Below are positions 55,984 through 64,000 of a DNA stretch of 64,000 nt, one piece after another. The DNA is taken from assembly GCA_021851875.1 (NCBI GenBank), contig JAJZQI010000012.1, positions 24,082 to 88,081 on the forward strand, read 5' to 3'. Numbering within the stretch: position 1 is the first letter of the stretch; each line of letters begins with the position of its first letter. The position numbers and the translations under genes are program-made. Below the pieces are notes generated by a model. That model saw only the letters and a list, made by a program, of their open reading frames with translations. It did not search any database and had not been told where the DNA came from. This DNA comes from Pseudomonadota bacterium (GTDB lineage: Bacteria > Pseudomonadota > Gammaproteobacteria > Burkholderiales > JAJZQI01).

Positions 55984-58587
55984 ATGGAAGTTTTCGCTAA
56001 AGAAACCCTGCCGGTCAGTCTCGAGGAGGAGATGCGCCGTTCCTATCTGGATTACGCCATGAGCGTGATCGTGGGGCGCGCGCTGCCGGATGTGCGTGAT
56101 GGTCTCAAGCCGGTGCATCGCCGTGTCTTGTTTGCCATGCACGAACTCAACAACGACTGGAATCGTGCGTATAAAAAATCGGCGCGTATTGTCGGCGACG
56201 TGATCGGTAAATATCACCCGCACGGCGACTCGGCGGTGTACGACACCATCGTTCGCATGGCGCAGGATTTTTCCCTGCGTTACCCGCTGATCGACGGTCA
56301 GGGCAACTTCGGTTCGGTGGACGGCGACAACGCCGCGGCGATGCGTTATACCGAGGTGCGCATGGCGCGCATCGCGCATGAGCTGCTGGCCGACATCGAC
56401 AAGGAAACCGTCGATTTCGGGCCCAACTACGACGGTTCGGAAGACGAGCCGCTGATCCTGCCGGCCAAGATTCCCAACCTGCTGGTGAACGGTTCGGCCG
56501 GTATTGCGGTGGGCATGGCGACCAATATCCCGCCGCATAATCTGAATGAGATTATCGATGCCTGTATGGCGGTGTTGGGCCGGCCGGATATCGACATTGA
56601 AGAGCTGATCGAGATCGTGCCGGCGCCGGATTTCCCCACCGCCGGCATCATCTACGGCGTGGCCGGGGTGCGCGAAGGCTACCGTACCGGTCGCGGCCGC
56701 TGTGTGATCCGTGCCCGCACCCATTTCGAGGATATCGGCAAGAACAATGACCGTCAGGCCATCATCATCGACGAGTTGCCCTATCAGGTGAACAAGGCGC
56801 GTCTGCTGGAGCGCATCGGCGAGCTGGTGCGCGACAAGGCGGTGGAAGGCATTTCCGATCTGCGCGACGAGTCGGACAAGTCCGGCATGCGCGTGGTGAT
56901 CGAGCTCAAGCGCGGCGAGATCGCCGACGTGGTGTTGAACCAGCTGTTCAAACACACGGAAATGCAGACCACCTTCGGCATGAATATGGTGGCGCTGATG
57001 GACGGCCAGCCGCGTCTGCTGAATCTGAAGCAGATTCTGGAAGCCTTCCTGCGTCACCGGCGCGAGGTGGTGACGCGCCGTACCGTGTACGAGCTGAAGA
57101 AGGCGCGTGCCCGCGGGCATGTGCTGGAAGGTCTGGCCGTAGCGCTGTCCAATGTGGACGAGGTGATCGAGCTGATCAAGGCGGCCGAATCCCCGGCCGT
57201 GGCCAAGGAACAGCTGATGGGCCGGCCCTGGCGCTCCTCGCTGGTGGAGGAGATGCTGGCGCGCACCGATGTGACCGCTTCCCGTCCGGAAGACGCGCTC
57301 CAGGGTGTCGGCTTGCAGCCGCAGGGCTACTTCCTGTCGGAAATCCAGGCGCAGGCGATTCTGGATTTGCGTCTGCAACGCCTCACCGGCATGGAGCAGG
57401 ACAAGCTGCAGGCGGAATACCGCGAAGTGATGGCCACCATTGCCGATCTGCTGGATATTCTGGCGCGTCCGGAGCGTGTGACGCAGATCATCAGCGACGA
57501 GTTGACCGCCATCAAGCTGCAGTTTGGCGATCCGCGGCGCAGCGAGATCATGGAATACGGCGGCGACATCAGCCTGGAAGACCTGATCACCCCCGCTGAA
57601 ATGGTGGTGACCCTGTCGCATGAGGGCTATATCAAGTCCCAGCCGCTGGCGGATTACAGCGCCCAGCGTCGCGGCGGCCGCGGCAAGCAGGCGGCGGCGA
57701 CCAAGGAAGACGATTTCATCGAGAACCTCTTTGTCGCCAACACGCACGATTACCTGCTGTGCTTCTCCAACGCCGGCCGGGTGTACTGGATCAAGGTGTA
57801 CGAGATTCCGCAGGGCAGCCGTATTTCCCGCGGCAAGCCGATTGTGAACATGCTGCCGATCGTGGAAGGCGAAAAGATCAACGCCGTGCTGCCGATCAAG
57901 GCCTTCGACGACGAACATTTCGTCTTCATGGCCACCAGCATGGGTACGGTGAAGAAAACCCCGCTGTCGGATTTCTCCCGTCCGATGAAGCGCGGTATTA
58001 TCGCCGTGAACTTGGACGAGGGTGATTACCTGATCGGCGTGGCGGTGACCAACGGCAACAGTCAGGTGATGCTGTGTTCCGACGAGGGCAAGGCGGTACG
58101 CTTCGACGAATCCGACGTGCGTCCGATGGGCCGCGTCTCGCGCGGCGTGCGCGGCATGAAGCTGGGCACCGACGCCAGCGTGATTTCGCTGATGGTGGTG
58201 GAAAGCGAAGAACAGTTCGTGCTCACCGCCACCGAAAACGGCTACGGCAAGCGTACCGCCGCCGGCGAATACCGCCACAGCGGCCGCGGCACGCAGGGCG
58301 TGATCGCCATCGACACCTCCGAGCGCAACGGCAAACTGGTGGCCGCCACGCTGGTGGACGGCAACGAAGAGATCATGCTGATCACCGACGGCGGGGTGCT
58401 GATCCGCACCCGCGTGGCGGAAATTCGCGAAACCGGCCGCAGTGCGCAGGGCGTGCGCCTGATCAATCTGGATGAAGGCGAAAAACTGATCGGTCTGCAG
58501 CGTGTGGCCGAAACCGAGTCGGATGAAGACGGCGGTGACGTGGCCGAGGGCGAAGCGGAAGGCGATGCGCCGGAAGTGACTGAGTAA
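55984..58587 (+). CDS. gyrA: DNA gyrase subunit A
   Basis: 867 aa breakage-reunion subunit of gyrase. The quinolone-resistance region [17 protein letters not shown] carries the wild-type Ser83 and Asp87, so this allele predicts quinolone susceptibility at these positions. The catalytic Tyr is in [14 protein letters not shown] (Tyr122). The C-terminal half has six beta-propeller blades including the GyrA box RRGGRGKQ. The acidic C-terminal tail ([13 protein letters not shown]) is normal. It is followed after 17 bases by serC. Confidence 0.98.
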   Translation: MEVFAKETLPVSLEEEMRRSYLDYAMSVIVGRALPDVRDGLKPVHRRVLFAMHELNNDWNRAYKKSARIVGDVIGKYHPHGDSAVYDTIVRMAQDFSLRYPLIDGQGNFGSVDGDNAAAMRYTEVRMARIAHELLADIDKETVDFGPNYDGSEDEPLILPAKIPNLLVNGSAGIAVGMATNIPPHNLNEIIDACMAVLGRPDIDIEELIEIVPAPDFPTAGIIYGVAGVREGYRTGRGRCVIRARTHFEDIGKNNDRQAIIIDELPYQVNKARLLERIGELVRDKAVEGISDLRDESDKSGMRVVIELKRGEIADVVLNQLFKHTEMQTTFGMNMVALMDGQPRLLNLKQILEAFLRHRREVVTRRTVYELKKARARGHVLEGLAVALSNVDEVIELIKAAESPAVAKEQLMGRPWRSSLVEEMLARTDVTASRPEDALQGVGLQPQGYFLSEIQAQAILDLRLQRLTGMEQDKLQAEYREVMATIADLLDILARPERVTQIISDELTAIKLQFGDPRRSEIMEYGGDISLEDLITPAEMVVTLSHEGYIKSQPLADYSAQRRGGRGKQAAATKEDDFIENLFVANTHDYLLCFSNAGRVYWIKVYEIPQGSRISRGKPIVNMLPIVEGEKINAVLPIKAFDDEHFVFMATSMGTVKKTPLSDFSRPMKRGIIAVNLDEGDYLIGVAVTNGNSQVMLCSDEGKAVRFDESDVRPMGRVSRGVRGMKLGTDASVISLMVVESEEQFVLTATENGYGKRTAAGEYRHSGRGTQGVIAIDTSERNGKLVAATLVDGNEEIMLITDGGVLIRTRVAEIRETGRSAQGVRLINLDEGEKLIGLQRVAETESDEDGGDVAEGEAEGDAPEVTE

Positions 58588-58604
58588 TCGTTAAAGGCGG
58601 GAAC

Positions 58605-59690
58605 ATGGAACGCATTTTCAATTTCAGCGCAGGCCCGGCTGTTCTGCCCTGGGAAGTGCTGGTCGAGGCACAGGAAGAGCTGCTGGACTGGCACGACTGC
58701 GGCATGTCGGTGATGGAGATGAGCCATCGCGGCAAGGAATTCATGGGTATCCGCGACGCCGCTGAAAATGATCTGCGCAAACTGCTGAATGTGCCGGACA
58801 ACTACAAGGTCCTGTTCCTGCAGGGCGGCGCCACCCTGCAGTTCGCGCAGATTCCCATGAACCTGCTGGCCGGTCGGTCGGCCGATTATGTGGTGACCGG
58901 CTCCTGGTCGGAAAAAGCGTTTCAGGAAGCCCAGCGCGTGGGCAAGGCGCGTCTGGCGTGCTCCACCAGGGACGGCAATTACAGCCGTTTCCCGCGCCGC
59001 GAGGAACTGCAGCTGGACCCGGACGCAGCCTACCTGCACGTGTGCACCAACGAGACCATTCACGGCGTCGAAGTGCACGACTATGCCGCCTTGCCGGATG
59101 ATGTGCCGCTGGTGGTCGACATGAGTTCGCACATTCTGTCGCGCCCGGTCGATGTGTCCAAATTCGGTCTGATCTACGCCGGCGCGCAGAAAAATATCGG
59201 CCCGGCCGGCGTCACCATTGTCATCGTGCGCGACGACCTGCTGGGCTACGCTCCCGGCAACATCCCCAGCCTGCTGGATTACTCCGTGCAGGCGGAACAT
59301 GACTCCATGCTCAACACGCCGCCCACCTTCGCGATTTACATGGCCGGACTGGTATTCAAGTGGCTGTTGGCCAAGGGCGGCCTGGCGGCCATGGAAAAGC
59401 ACAATACGGCCAAGGCCGCGGTGCTGTATCGGGCGATCGACGAGAGTGGCGGTTTTTACCGCAATCCGGTGGCGCTGGAGAACCGTTCGCGCATGAACGT
59501 GCCGTTTACCCTGGCCAAGCCGGAACTCGACGAGTCGTTCCTGCAGGAGTCCAAGAACGCCGGTTTGCTGCAGCTGAAGGGCCACAAATCCGTGGGCGGC
59601 ATGCGTGCATCCATTTACAACGCCATGCCGATTGAAGGCGTGCAAGCATTGGCTGATTTCATGGCGTTGTTTGCCAAGCGGAACGGATAA
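58605..59690 (+). CDS. serC: Phosphoserine aminotransferase
   Basis: 361 aa PLP enzyme of serine and pyridoxine synthesis. NFSAGPAVLPWEVL (N-terminal block), LFLQGGATLQFAQIPMNL, DMSSHILSRPVDVSKFGLIYAGAQKNIGPAG (PLP-Lys near 197 in AQKN) and SVGGMRASIYNAMPIEGVQAL. GGCGGGAAC precedes ATG. First gene of the serC-pheA-hisC-aroF-tyrA string; pheA begins 6 bases after the stop. Confidence 0.97.
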   Translation: MERIFNFSAGPAVLPWEVLVEAQEELLDWHDCGMSVMEMSHRGKEFMGIRDAAENDLRKLLNVPDNYKVLFLQGGATLQFAQIPMNLLAGRSADYVVTGSWSEKAFQEAQRVGKARLACSTRDGNYSRFPRREELQLDPDAAYLHVCTNETIHGVEVHDYAALPDDVPLVVDMSSHILSRPVDVSKFGLIYAGAQKNIGPAGVTIVIVRDDLLGYAPGNIPSLLDYSVQAEHDSMLNTPPTFAIYMAGLVFKWLLAKGGLAAMEKHNTAKAAVLYRAIDESGGFYRNPVALENRSRMNVPFTLAKPELDESFLQESKNAGLLQLKGHKSVGGMRASIYNAMPIEGVQALADFMALFAKRNG

Positions 59691-59696
59691 GCAGGC

Positions 59697-60761
59697 ATGG
59701 AAGAACAACTCAAGGCTCATCGCGCAGCGATTGACGCGCTGGATGCCGAAATCCTGCGGCTCATTTCCGCGCGGGCCGGTCACGCGCAAGCGATCGGCGC
59801 GCTGAAAAAAGGCACGATTTATCGTCCGGAACGCGAAGCGCAGGTGCTGCGTCGCATCAAGGAACTGAATCCGGGGCCGCTGGCCGGTGATGCCGTTGCG
59901 CGTCTGTTCCGCGAAATCATGTCGGCCTGTCTGGCGCTGGAGCAGCCGCTGTCGGCCGGCTTCCTGGGGCCGGTGGGGACATTTACCCAGGCGGCGGTCA
60001 TCAAGCACTTCGGCCATGCTGCCCGGGCCGAAGCATGCACTTCAATCGACGAAGTGTTCCGCAAGGTGGAAGCCGGGGCGCTCAACTACGGTGTGGTGCC
60101 GGTGGAGAACTCCACCGAGGGCGTGGTTGGCCGCACACTGGATCTGATCATGCAAAGCCCCTTGCAGATTTGCGGCGAGGTGGAGCTGCGCATTCACCAG
60201 AATCTCTTGCGCCAGGTGGACGGCCTGGATGGCATAAAGAAAATCGTGTCGCATGCCCAGTCGCTGGCGCAATGCCATGAGTGGCTCAACAGCAATTTGC
60301 CCGGTGTGCCGCGCGAAGCCGTGTCGAGCAATGCCGAAGCGGCCCGCCTGGCCAGCGGGGATGCCAGCCTGGTCGCGCTGGCCGGTGAAACCGCGGCCGA
60401 AATTTACCAGCTGAACGTTTTGGCGGCCAATATCGAAGACGAACCCAACAATACCACCCGTTTCTGGGTGCTGGGCCAGCACGATGCCAGCATTTCGGGC
60501 AAGGACCGCACTTCGATTGTTGTGGCGGCCAAGAACCGCCCCGGTGCCATTGTCGAACTGCTGCAGCCCCTGGCGGCCAGCAATGTCAGCATGAGCAAGC
60601 TGGAGTCGCGTCCGGCCCGTTCCGGTTTGTGGGAATACGTGTTCTTCGTTGACCTGGAAGGCCACCGCAACGATGAAAAAGTGGCGCATGCGCTGCAGGC
60701 GGTGGAAGCGCGGGCGTCGTTTATGAAAATTCTGGGGTCTTATCCCGTGGCGGTGCTGTAA
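59697..60761 (+). CDS. pheA: Chorismate mutase/prephenate dehydratase (P-protein)
   Basis: 354 aa bifunctional enzyme. The AroQ chorismate mutase spans about 1-90 ([20 protein letters not shown]), the prephenate dehydratase about 95-275 ([38 protein letters not shown] with the TRF motif), and the ACT regulatory domain about 280-354 with the phenylalanine-binding ESRP in [16 protein letters not shown]. It makes phenylpyruvate and is expected to be inhibited by phenylalanine. It overlaps hisC by one base (TAATG). Confidence 0.97.
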   Translation: MEEQLKAHRAAIDALDAEILRLISARAGHAQAIGALKKGTIYRPEREAQVLRRIKELNPGPLAGDAVARLFREIMSACLALEQPLSAGFLGPVGTFTQAAVIKHFGHAARAEACTSIDEVFRKVEAGALNYGVVPVENSTEGVVGRTLDLIMQSPLQICGEVELRIHQNLLRQVDGLDGIKKIVSHAQSLAQCHEWLNSNLPGVPREAVSSNAEAARLASGDASLVALAGETAAEIYQLNVLAANIEDEPNNTTRFWVLGQHDASISGKDRTSIVVAAKNRPGAIVELLQPLAASNVSMSKLESRPARSGLWEYVFFVDLEGHRNDEKVAHALQAVEARASFMKILGSYPVAVL

Positions 60762-61876
60762 TGAATCCGGCAGCCGAACAGGCACTCGACTACGTCAAGG
60801 CGATTGCCCCCTATCAGCCGGGCAAGCCGATCTCCGAACTCGCGCGCGAACTGGGGCTGGACGAGAACAAGATTGTCAAACTCGCCTCCAACGAAAACCC
60901 GCTGGGCATTTCGCCGCTGGCGAAACGGGCCATCGAAAAATGTTTGAACGAACTGGCGCTCTATCCCGATGGCAACGGTTTTGCCCTGAAGCAGGCCATT
61001 GCGCAGAAGCTGTCCGTCGGTATGGACCAGATTGTGCTCGGCAACGGCTCCAACGACGTGCTGGATCTGGCGGCGCGGGCTTATTTGGCGCCGGGCGCCG
61101 ATTCGGTTTACTCGCGGCATGCCTTTGCCGTGTATCCGCTGGCCGTGCAGGCTTGCGGCGCGCGCGGCATCGAGGTGCCGGCAGTTGATTTTGGCCATGA
61201 TCTGGCCGCCATGCGCGCCGCCATTACGCCGGCGACACGCGTGGTGTGGGTGGCCAACCCGAACAACCCGACGGGCACCTTGTTGCCGGCTGCAGAGCTG
61301 CATGCCTTTATCGCCAGCGTGCCGCAAGACGTGGTGGTGGTGCTGGACGAAGCCTATGGTGAATATCTGACGGACGAACAGCGCGCCGACAGCGTAGCCT
61401 GGCTGCAGGAATTTCCCAATCTGGTGGTTACCCGCACCTTCTCCAAGGCCTATGGCCTGGCCGGGCTGCGTGTGGGCTATGCGCTGGCGCACGCCGATGT
61501 GGCGGGCATGCTTAACCGCGTGCGCGAGCCGTTCAATGTCAATGCGCTGGCGCAGACAGCGGCCGTGGCGGCGCTGGGCGATAACGACTTCATCCGCCAA
61601 AGCGCGGAACTCAATCACGCCGGCATGGCGCAACTGGAAGCGGGTTTCAAACAGCTGGGGCTGGATTACATTCCCTCTTTCGGCAATTTTATCTGCGTGC
61701 GTATCGGCAACGCCACGGCCATGTACCGACGCTTGCTCGAGCTGGGTGTGATTGTGCGGCCGGTGGGCAACTACGGCATGCCCGAGTATCTGCGGATTTC
61801 CATCGGTACCGCAAACGAAAACAGTATTTTCCTGGCAGCTTTGCAACAGGCGCTGCAGGAACAAGAGCTTAAATAA
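60761..61876 (+). CDS. hisC: Histidinol-phosphate aminotransferase (likely also aromatic aminotransferase)
   Basis: 371 aa PLP aminotransferase. Motifs: [53 protein letters not shown], and the PLP-Lys in [15 protein letters not shown] (near 228). Its position between pheA and aroF suggests it also transaminates aromatic keto acids, but a separate hisC may exist elsewhere; this is inference. Start ATG overlaps the pheA stop. A DAHP synthase gene follows after 8 bases. Confidence 0.95.
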   Translation: MNPAAEQALDYVKAIAPYQPGKPISELARELGLDENKIVKLASNENPLGISPLAKRAIEKCLNELALYPDGNGFALKQAIAQKLSVGMDQIVLGNGSNDVLDLAARAYLAPGADSVYSRHAFAVYPLAVQACGARGIEVPAVDFGHDLAAMRAAITPATRVVWVANPNNPTGTLLPAAELHAFIASVPQDVVVVLDEAYGEYLTDEQRADSVAWLQEFPNLVVTRTFSKAYGLAGLRVGYALAHADVAGMLNRVREPFNVNALAQTAAVAALGDNDFIRQSAELNHAGMAQLEAGFKQLGLDYIPSFGNFICVRIGNATAMYRRLLELGVIVRPVGNYGMPEYLRISIGTANENSIFLAALQQALQEQELK

Positions 61877-61884
61877 GGGACAGA

Positions 61885-62904
61885 ATGATGATTATCGTAA
61901 TGAGCGGCGACGCAAGCGACCAGCAAGTTGATGCGGTGGTAAACAAGATCAAGGGCTTTGGCCTGGATGTGAACATTTCCCGTGGTACCGAGCGTACCGT
62001 CATCGGCGCCATCGGCGACGAGCGCAAGCTGGATGCGGAAATGTTCGACTCCATGCCGGGCGTGGAGCAGTCCATGCACATCGTCAAGCCGTACAAAATC
62101 GTGGCGCGCGAGTGGCACAAGGAAAACACCGTCATCGACATCAAGGGCGTGAAACTGGGCGGCAACCAGATCCAGATCATCTCCGGCCCGTGTTCGGTGG
62201 AAACCCAGGAACAGATGGACGAATCGGCCAAGTTTGTGTCCGAATCAGGCTGTCACCTGATGCGCGGCGGCGCGTTCAAGCCGCGTACCAGCCCCTACAC
62301 TTTCCAGGGTGCCGGCGTGGAAGGCTTGGCCATGTTCCGCAAGGCGGCCGACCGCTACAACCTGCCCATCGTCACCGAACTGATGGACGTGCGCATGCTG
62401 GATACCTTCCTGGAATACGACGTGGACGTGATCCAGATCGGTACCCGCAACATGCAGAACTTCGACCTGCTGAAGGAAGTCGGCCGCGTGAACAAGCCAG
62501 TGATTCTCAAGCGCGGCATGGCTGCCACCATCTCCGAATGGCTGATGGCGGCGGAATACATTGCCGCCGGCGGCAACCACAACATCATTTTCTGCGAACG
62601 CGGCGTGCGCAGCTACGAAACCTACTATCGTAACATGCTGGACATCACCGCCATTCCGGTGCTGAAGAAAGAAACTCACCTGCCGGTGATCATCGATCCG
62701 TCCCACGCCGGCGGCAAGGCCTGGATGGTGCCCGCCCTGTCGCGTGCCGCCATCGCAGCCGGCGCCGACGGTCTGCTGATCGAATCCCACCCGCGCCCGT
62801 GCGAAGCCTGGTGTGATGCCGATCAGGCATTGAGCCCGGAAGAACTGAAGAAGCTGATGGGCGAAATGGCCGGCATCGCTTCCGTCATCGGTCGTACCCT
62901 GTAA
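61885..62904 (+). CDS. aroF: 3-Deoxy-7-phosphoheptulonate synthase (AroF, type I-beta with N-terminal ACT-like domain)
   Basis: 339 aa first enzyme of the shikimate pathway. The N-terminal about 70 residues form an ACT/ferredoxin-like domain (MMIIVMSGDASDQQVDAVVN) used for feedback inhibition in this subfamily. The barrel carries IISGPCSVETQEQM, LMRGGAFKPRTSPYTFQG, QIGTRNMQNFDLL and IDPSHAGGKAW. This is the Thermotoga/Neisseria-type enzyme and differs from E. coli AroF/G/H. GGGACAG precedes ATG. Confidence 0.96.
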   Translation: MMIIVMSGDASDQQVDAVVNKIKGFGLDVNISRGTERTVIGAIGDERKLDAEMFDSMPGVEQSMHIVKPYKIVAREWHKENTVIDIKGVKLGGNQIQIISGPCSVETQEQMDESAKFVSESGCHLMRGGAFKPRTSPYTFQGAGVEGLAMFRKAADRYNLPIVTELMDVRMLDTFLEYDVDVIQIGTRNMQNFDLLKEVGRVNKPVILKRGMAATISEWLMAAEYIAAGGNHNIIFCERGVRSYETYYRNMLDITAIPVLKKETHLPVIIDPSHAGGKAWMVPALSRAAIAAGADGLLIESHPRPCEAWCDADQALSPEELKKLMGEMAGIASVIGRTL

Positions 62905-62917
62905 GGTTTCCTGCGTC

Positions 62918-63802
62918 TTGAAGCTGCAGCGCCTAGTCATCGTCGGCGTCGGTCTGATCGGCGGCAGCCTGGCGCTGGCGCTGAAGCAGGCCGGCGCCGT
63001 GGCCGAAGTGGTCGGTGTCGGCCGTTCGCAGGCCAATCTGGCCGAGGCTTTGCGGCTGGGCGTGATTGATCGCGCGGCCTCGTTGGAAGAAGCCGTGCCC
63101 GGCGCCGACGTGGTGCTGCTCGCCACGCCGGTGGCGCAGATGGAGTCCTTGCTGCGGCAGATGGCGCCGCTGCTGTCAGGCAATACGGTCATCACCGATG
63201 GCGGCAGCACCAAGCAGGATGTGATTGCGGCGGCTCTTGCCGCCATTCCCGAGCATCTGCCGCGTTTCGTGCCGGCTCACCCGATCGCCGGGGCGGAGAA
63301 AAGCGGCGCATCTGCCGCCAGCGCTGCACTGTACCAGCAGCGCCAGGTGGTGCTGACGCCCCTGCCGCAAACTGGGGTGGAGGCGGTGAATGCAGTCGAG
63401 ACCATGTGGCAGCAAACGGGTGCGCAGGTACGCCAGATGTCGCCGCAACAGCACGACGCGATTTTCGCCACCGTCAGCCATTTGCCGCATCTGCTGGCGT
63501 ATGCGCTGGTGAGCGAAGTGGCCAGCCGCGATAATGCCGCTGAACTGTTTGACTTTGCCGCCAGCGGTTTCCGCGACTTTACCCGTATTGCCAGCAGCTC
63601 GCCGGAAATGTGGCGCGACATCGCGCTGGCCAATCGCACGGCCTTGCTGACCGAGTTGCAGGCGTATCAGCGCAAGCTGGCGCAGCTTGAGGCATTGCTG
63701 GAAAAGGCGGATGGCAACGGCTTGTGCGAGTTGTTTTCCGAGGCGCGGGAGGCGCGGGATCGGTGGTTGGAGGGGAAGCCGGGGTTGCGGGAGCGGAAGT
63801 GA
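62918..63802 (+). CDS. tyrA: Prephenate dehydrogenase
   Basis: 294 aa NAD-dependent enzyme that makes 4-hydroxyphenylpyruvate. The Rossmann start RLVIVGVGLIGGSLALALKQAG, LATPVAQ, TDGGSTKQDVI and FVPAHPIAGAEKSGASAAS (substrate-binding Pro-x-His-Pro-x-Ala-Gly) are typical of bacterial TyrA without a fused mutase. The start is TTG at 62918; no other start gives the Rossmann N-terminus. It ends the aromatic gene string. Confidence 0.95.
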   Translation: MKLQRLVIVGVGLIGGSLALALKQAGAVAEVVGVGRSQANLAEALRLGVIDRAASLEEAVPGADVVLLATPVAQMESLLRQMAPLLSGNTVITDGGSTKQDVIAAALAAIPEHLPRFVPAHPIAGAEKSGASAASAALYQQRQVVLTPLPQTGVEAVNAVETMWQQTGAQVRQMSPQQHDAIFATVSHLPHLLAYALVSEVASRDNAAELFDFAASGFRDFTRIASSSPEMWRDIALANRTALLTELQAYQRKLAQLEALLEKADGNGLCELFSEAREARDRWLEGKPGLRERK

Positions 63803-63813
63803 GTTGGAGTAGG

Positions 63814-63839
63814 GCGGATTAGCGCAGCGTAATCCGCCG
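63814..63839. repeat. Palindromic intergenic repeat
   Basis: GGCGGATTA-GCGCAGCG-TAATCCGCC, a 9-bp perfect stem, a widely dispersed intergenic palindrome in proteobacterial genomes. It may also serve as the tyrA terminator although there is no T-run. Confidence 0.75.
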
Positions 63840-63886
63840 GATGGTTGTTGTGTTCAGGCAGTAGGCCGGGGGCGCCCGGCAGCGCG

Positions 63887-63919
63887 GTACTTTGCTTTTG
63901 CTTCGCCAAAAGAAAGTAC
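63887..63919. repeat. Dispersed hairpin repeat at window end
   Basis: GTACTTTGCTTTTG followed by CTTCGC and CAAAAGAAAGTAC, an imperfect hairpin of a type seen repeatedly between genes in beta- and gammaproteobacteria (from memory). The remaining bases to 64000 hold no supported gene. Confidence 0.6.
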
Positions 63920-64000
63920 CCAAAGAAAAGGCGACCCTGAATTTGTCGACATCCCCTCGCGGCTGAATTTCTGGCGGGTGGCGAGTAAACTCGCCCTGGC

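Noticed and set aside
56220-56280. Quinolone-resistance substitution in gyrA
   Set aside because: Codons 83 and 87 read Ser and Asp, the susceptible state.
55933-58278. 781-codon minus-strand frame opposite gyrA
   Set aside because: Composition rich in His/Arg/Gln, typical of the antisense of GC-biased codons; no ribosome site.

Overview
This 64 kb window is chromosomal sequence from a betaproteobacterium, most likely order Neisseriales (Chromobacteriaceae-like). The reasons are the GC-rich housekeeping genes with short operons and ATGA overlaps, the order gyrA-serC-pheA-hisC-aroF-tyrA, the nrdA-nrdB pair, the queA-tgt-yajC-secD-secF cluster, an RmpM-like OmpA protein, and a tmRNA with tag ANDENYSLAA. 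This placement rests on recognised families and gene order; no database search was possible.

Layout. 1-3.2 kb: class Ia ribonucleotide reductase (nrdA cut by the window edge, nrdB). 3.2-7.6 kb: a Tgl-type transglutaminase-like gene with a secreted partner, a small lipoprotein, an M20 amidohydrolase, an unannotated 29-residue membrane peptide under an elaborate operator/promoter, and a cyclic-di-GMP-I riboswitch in front of a membrane-ankyrin protein. 7.7-15.5 kb: queuosine genes, Sec accessory genes, a DedA protein and rhodanese, with a heptamer repeat array. 15.5-27 kb: repair and housekeeping genes (msrA, msrB, ygiQ, prfC) with several secreted or unknown proteins. 27-31 kb: an EAL phosphodiesterase overlapping a chemoreceptor. 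31-38 kb: a metallo-hydrolase/AhpD-like pair, a frameshifted ChrR-type cupin, a receiver/AraC regulator lacking the phospho-acceptor Asp, a GAF/PAS kinase, and a broken nitroreductase. 38-46 kb: a four-gene signalling operon (HD-GYP, receiver-ATPase, PAS sensor, giant hybrid kinase).

46.1-49.4 kb is a small remnant island next to ssrA. It is flanked by an imperfect repeat of the ssrA 3' flank and carries AbiEi/AbiEii plus the C-terminal part of a nitrilase-like protein that resembles RT-nitrilase (DRT1/UG1-type) defence proteins. No integrase is present. 49.4-55.6 kb: ssrA, a globin, a beta-CASP nuclease, gph, ubiG, a TRZ/ATZ deaminase and ompA. 55.9-63.8 kb: gyrA followed by serine/aromatic/histidine biosynthesis genes that form a near-contiguous operon from chorismate to phenylalanine and tyrosine.

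Functionally the window mixes core metabolism with dense cyclic-di-GMP signalling: one riboswitch, one EAL protein and one HD-GYP protein, but no GGDEF cyclase here. At least three genes show recent decay: the cupin (11-bp tandem duplication), the nitroreductase (deletion), and an adenosine-deaminase-like fragment.
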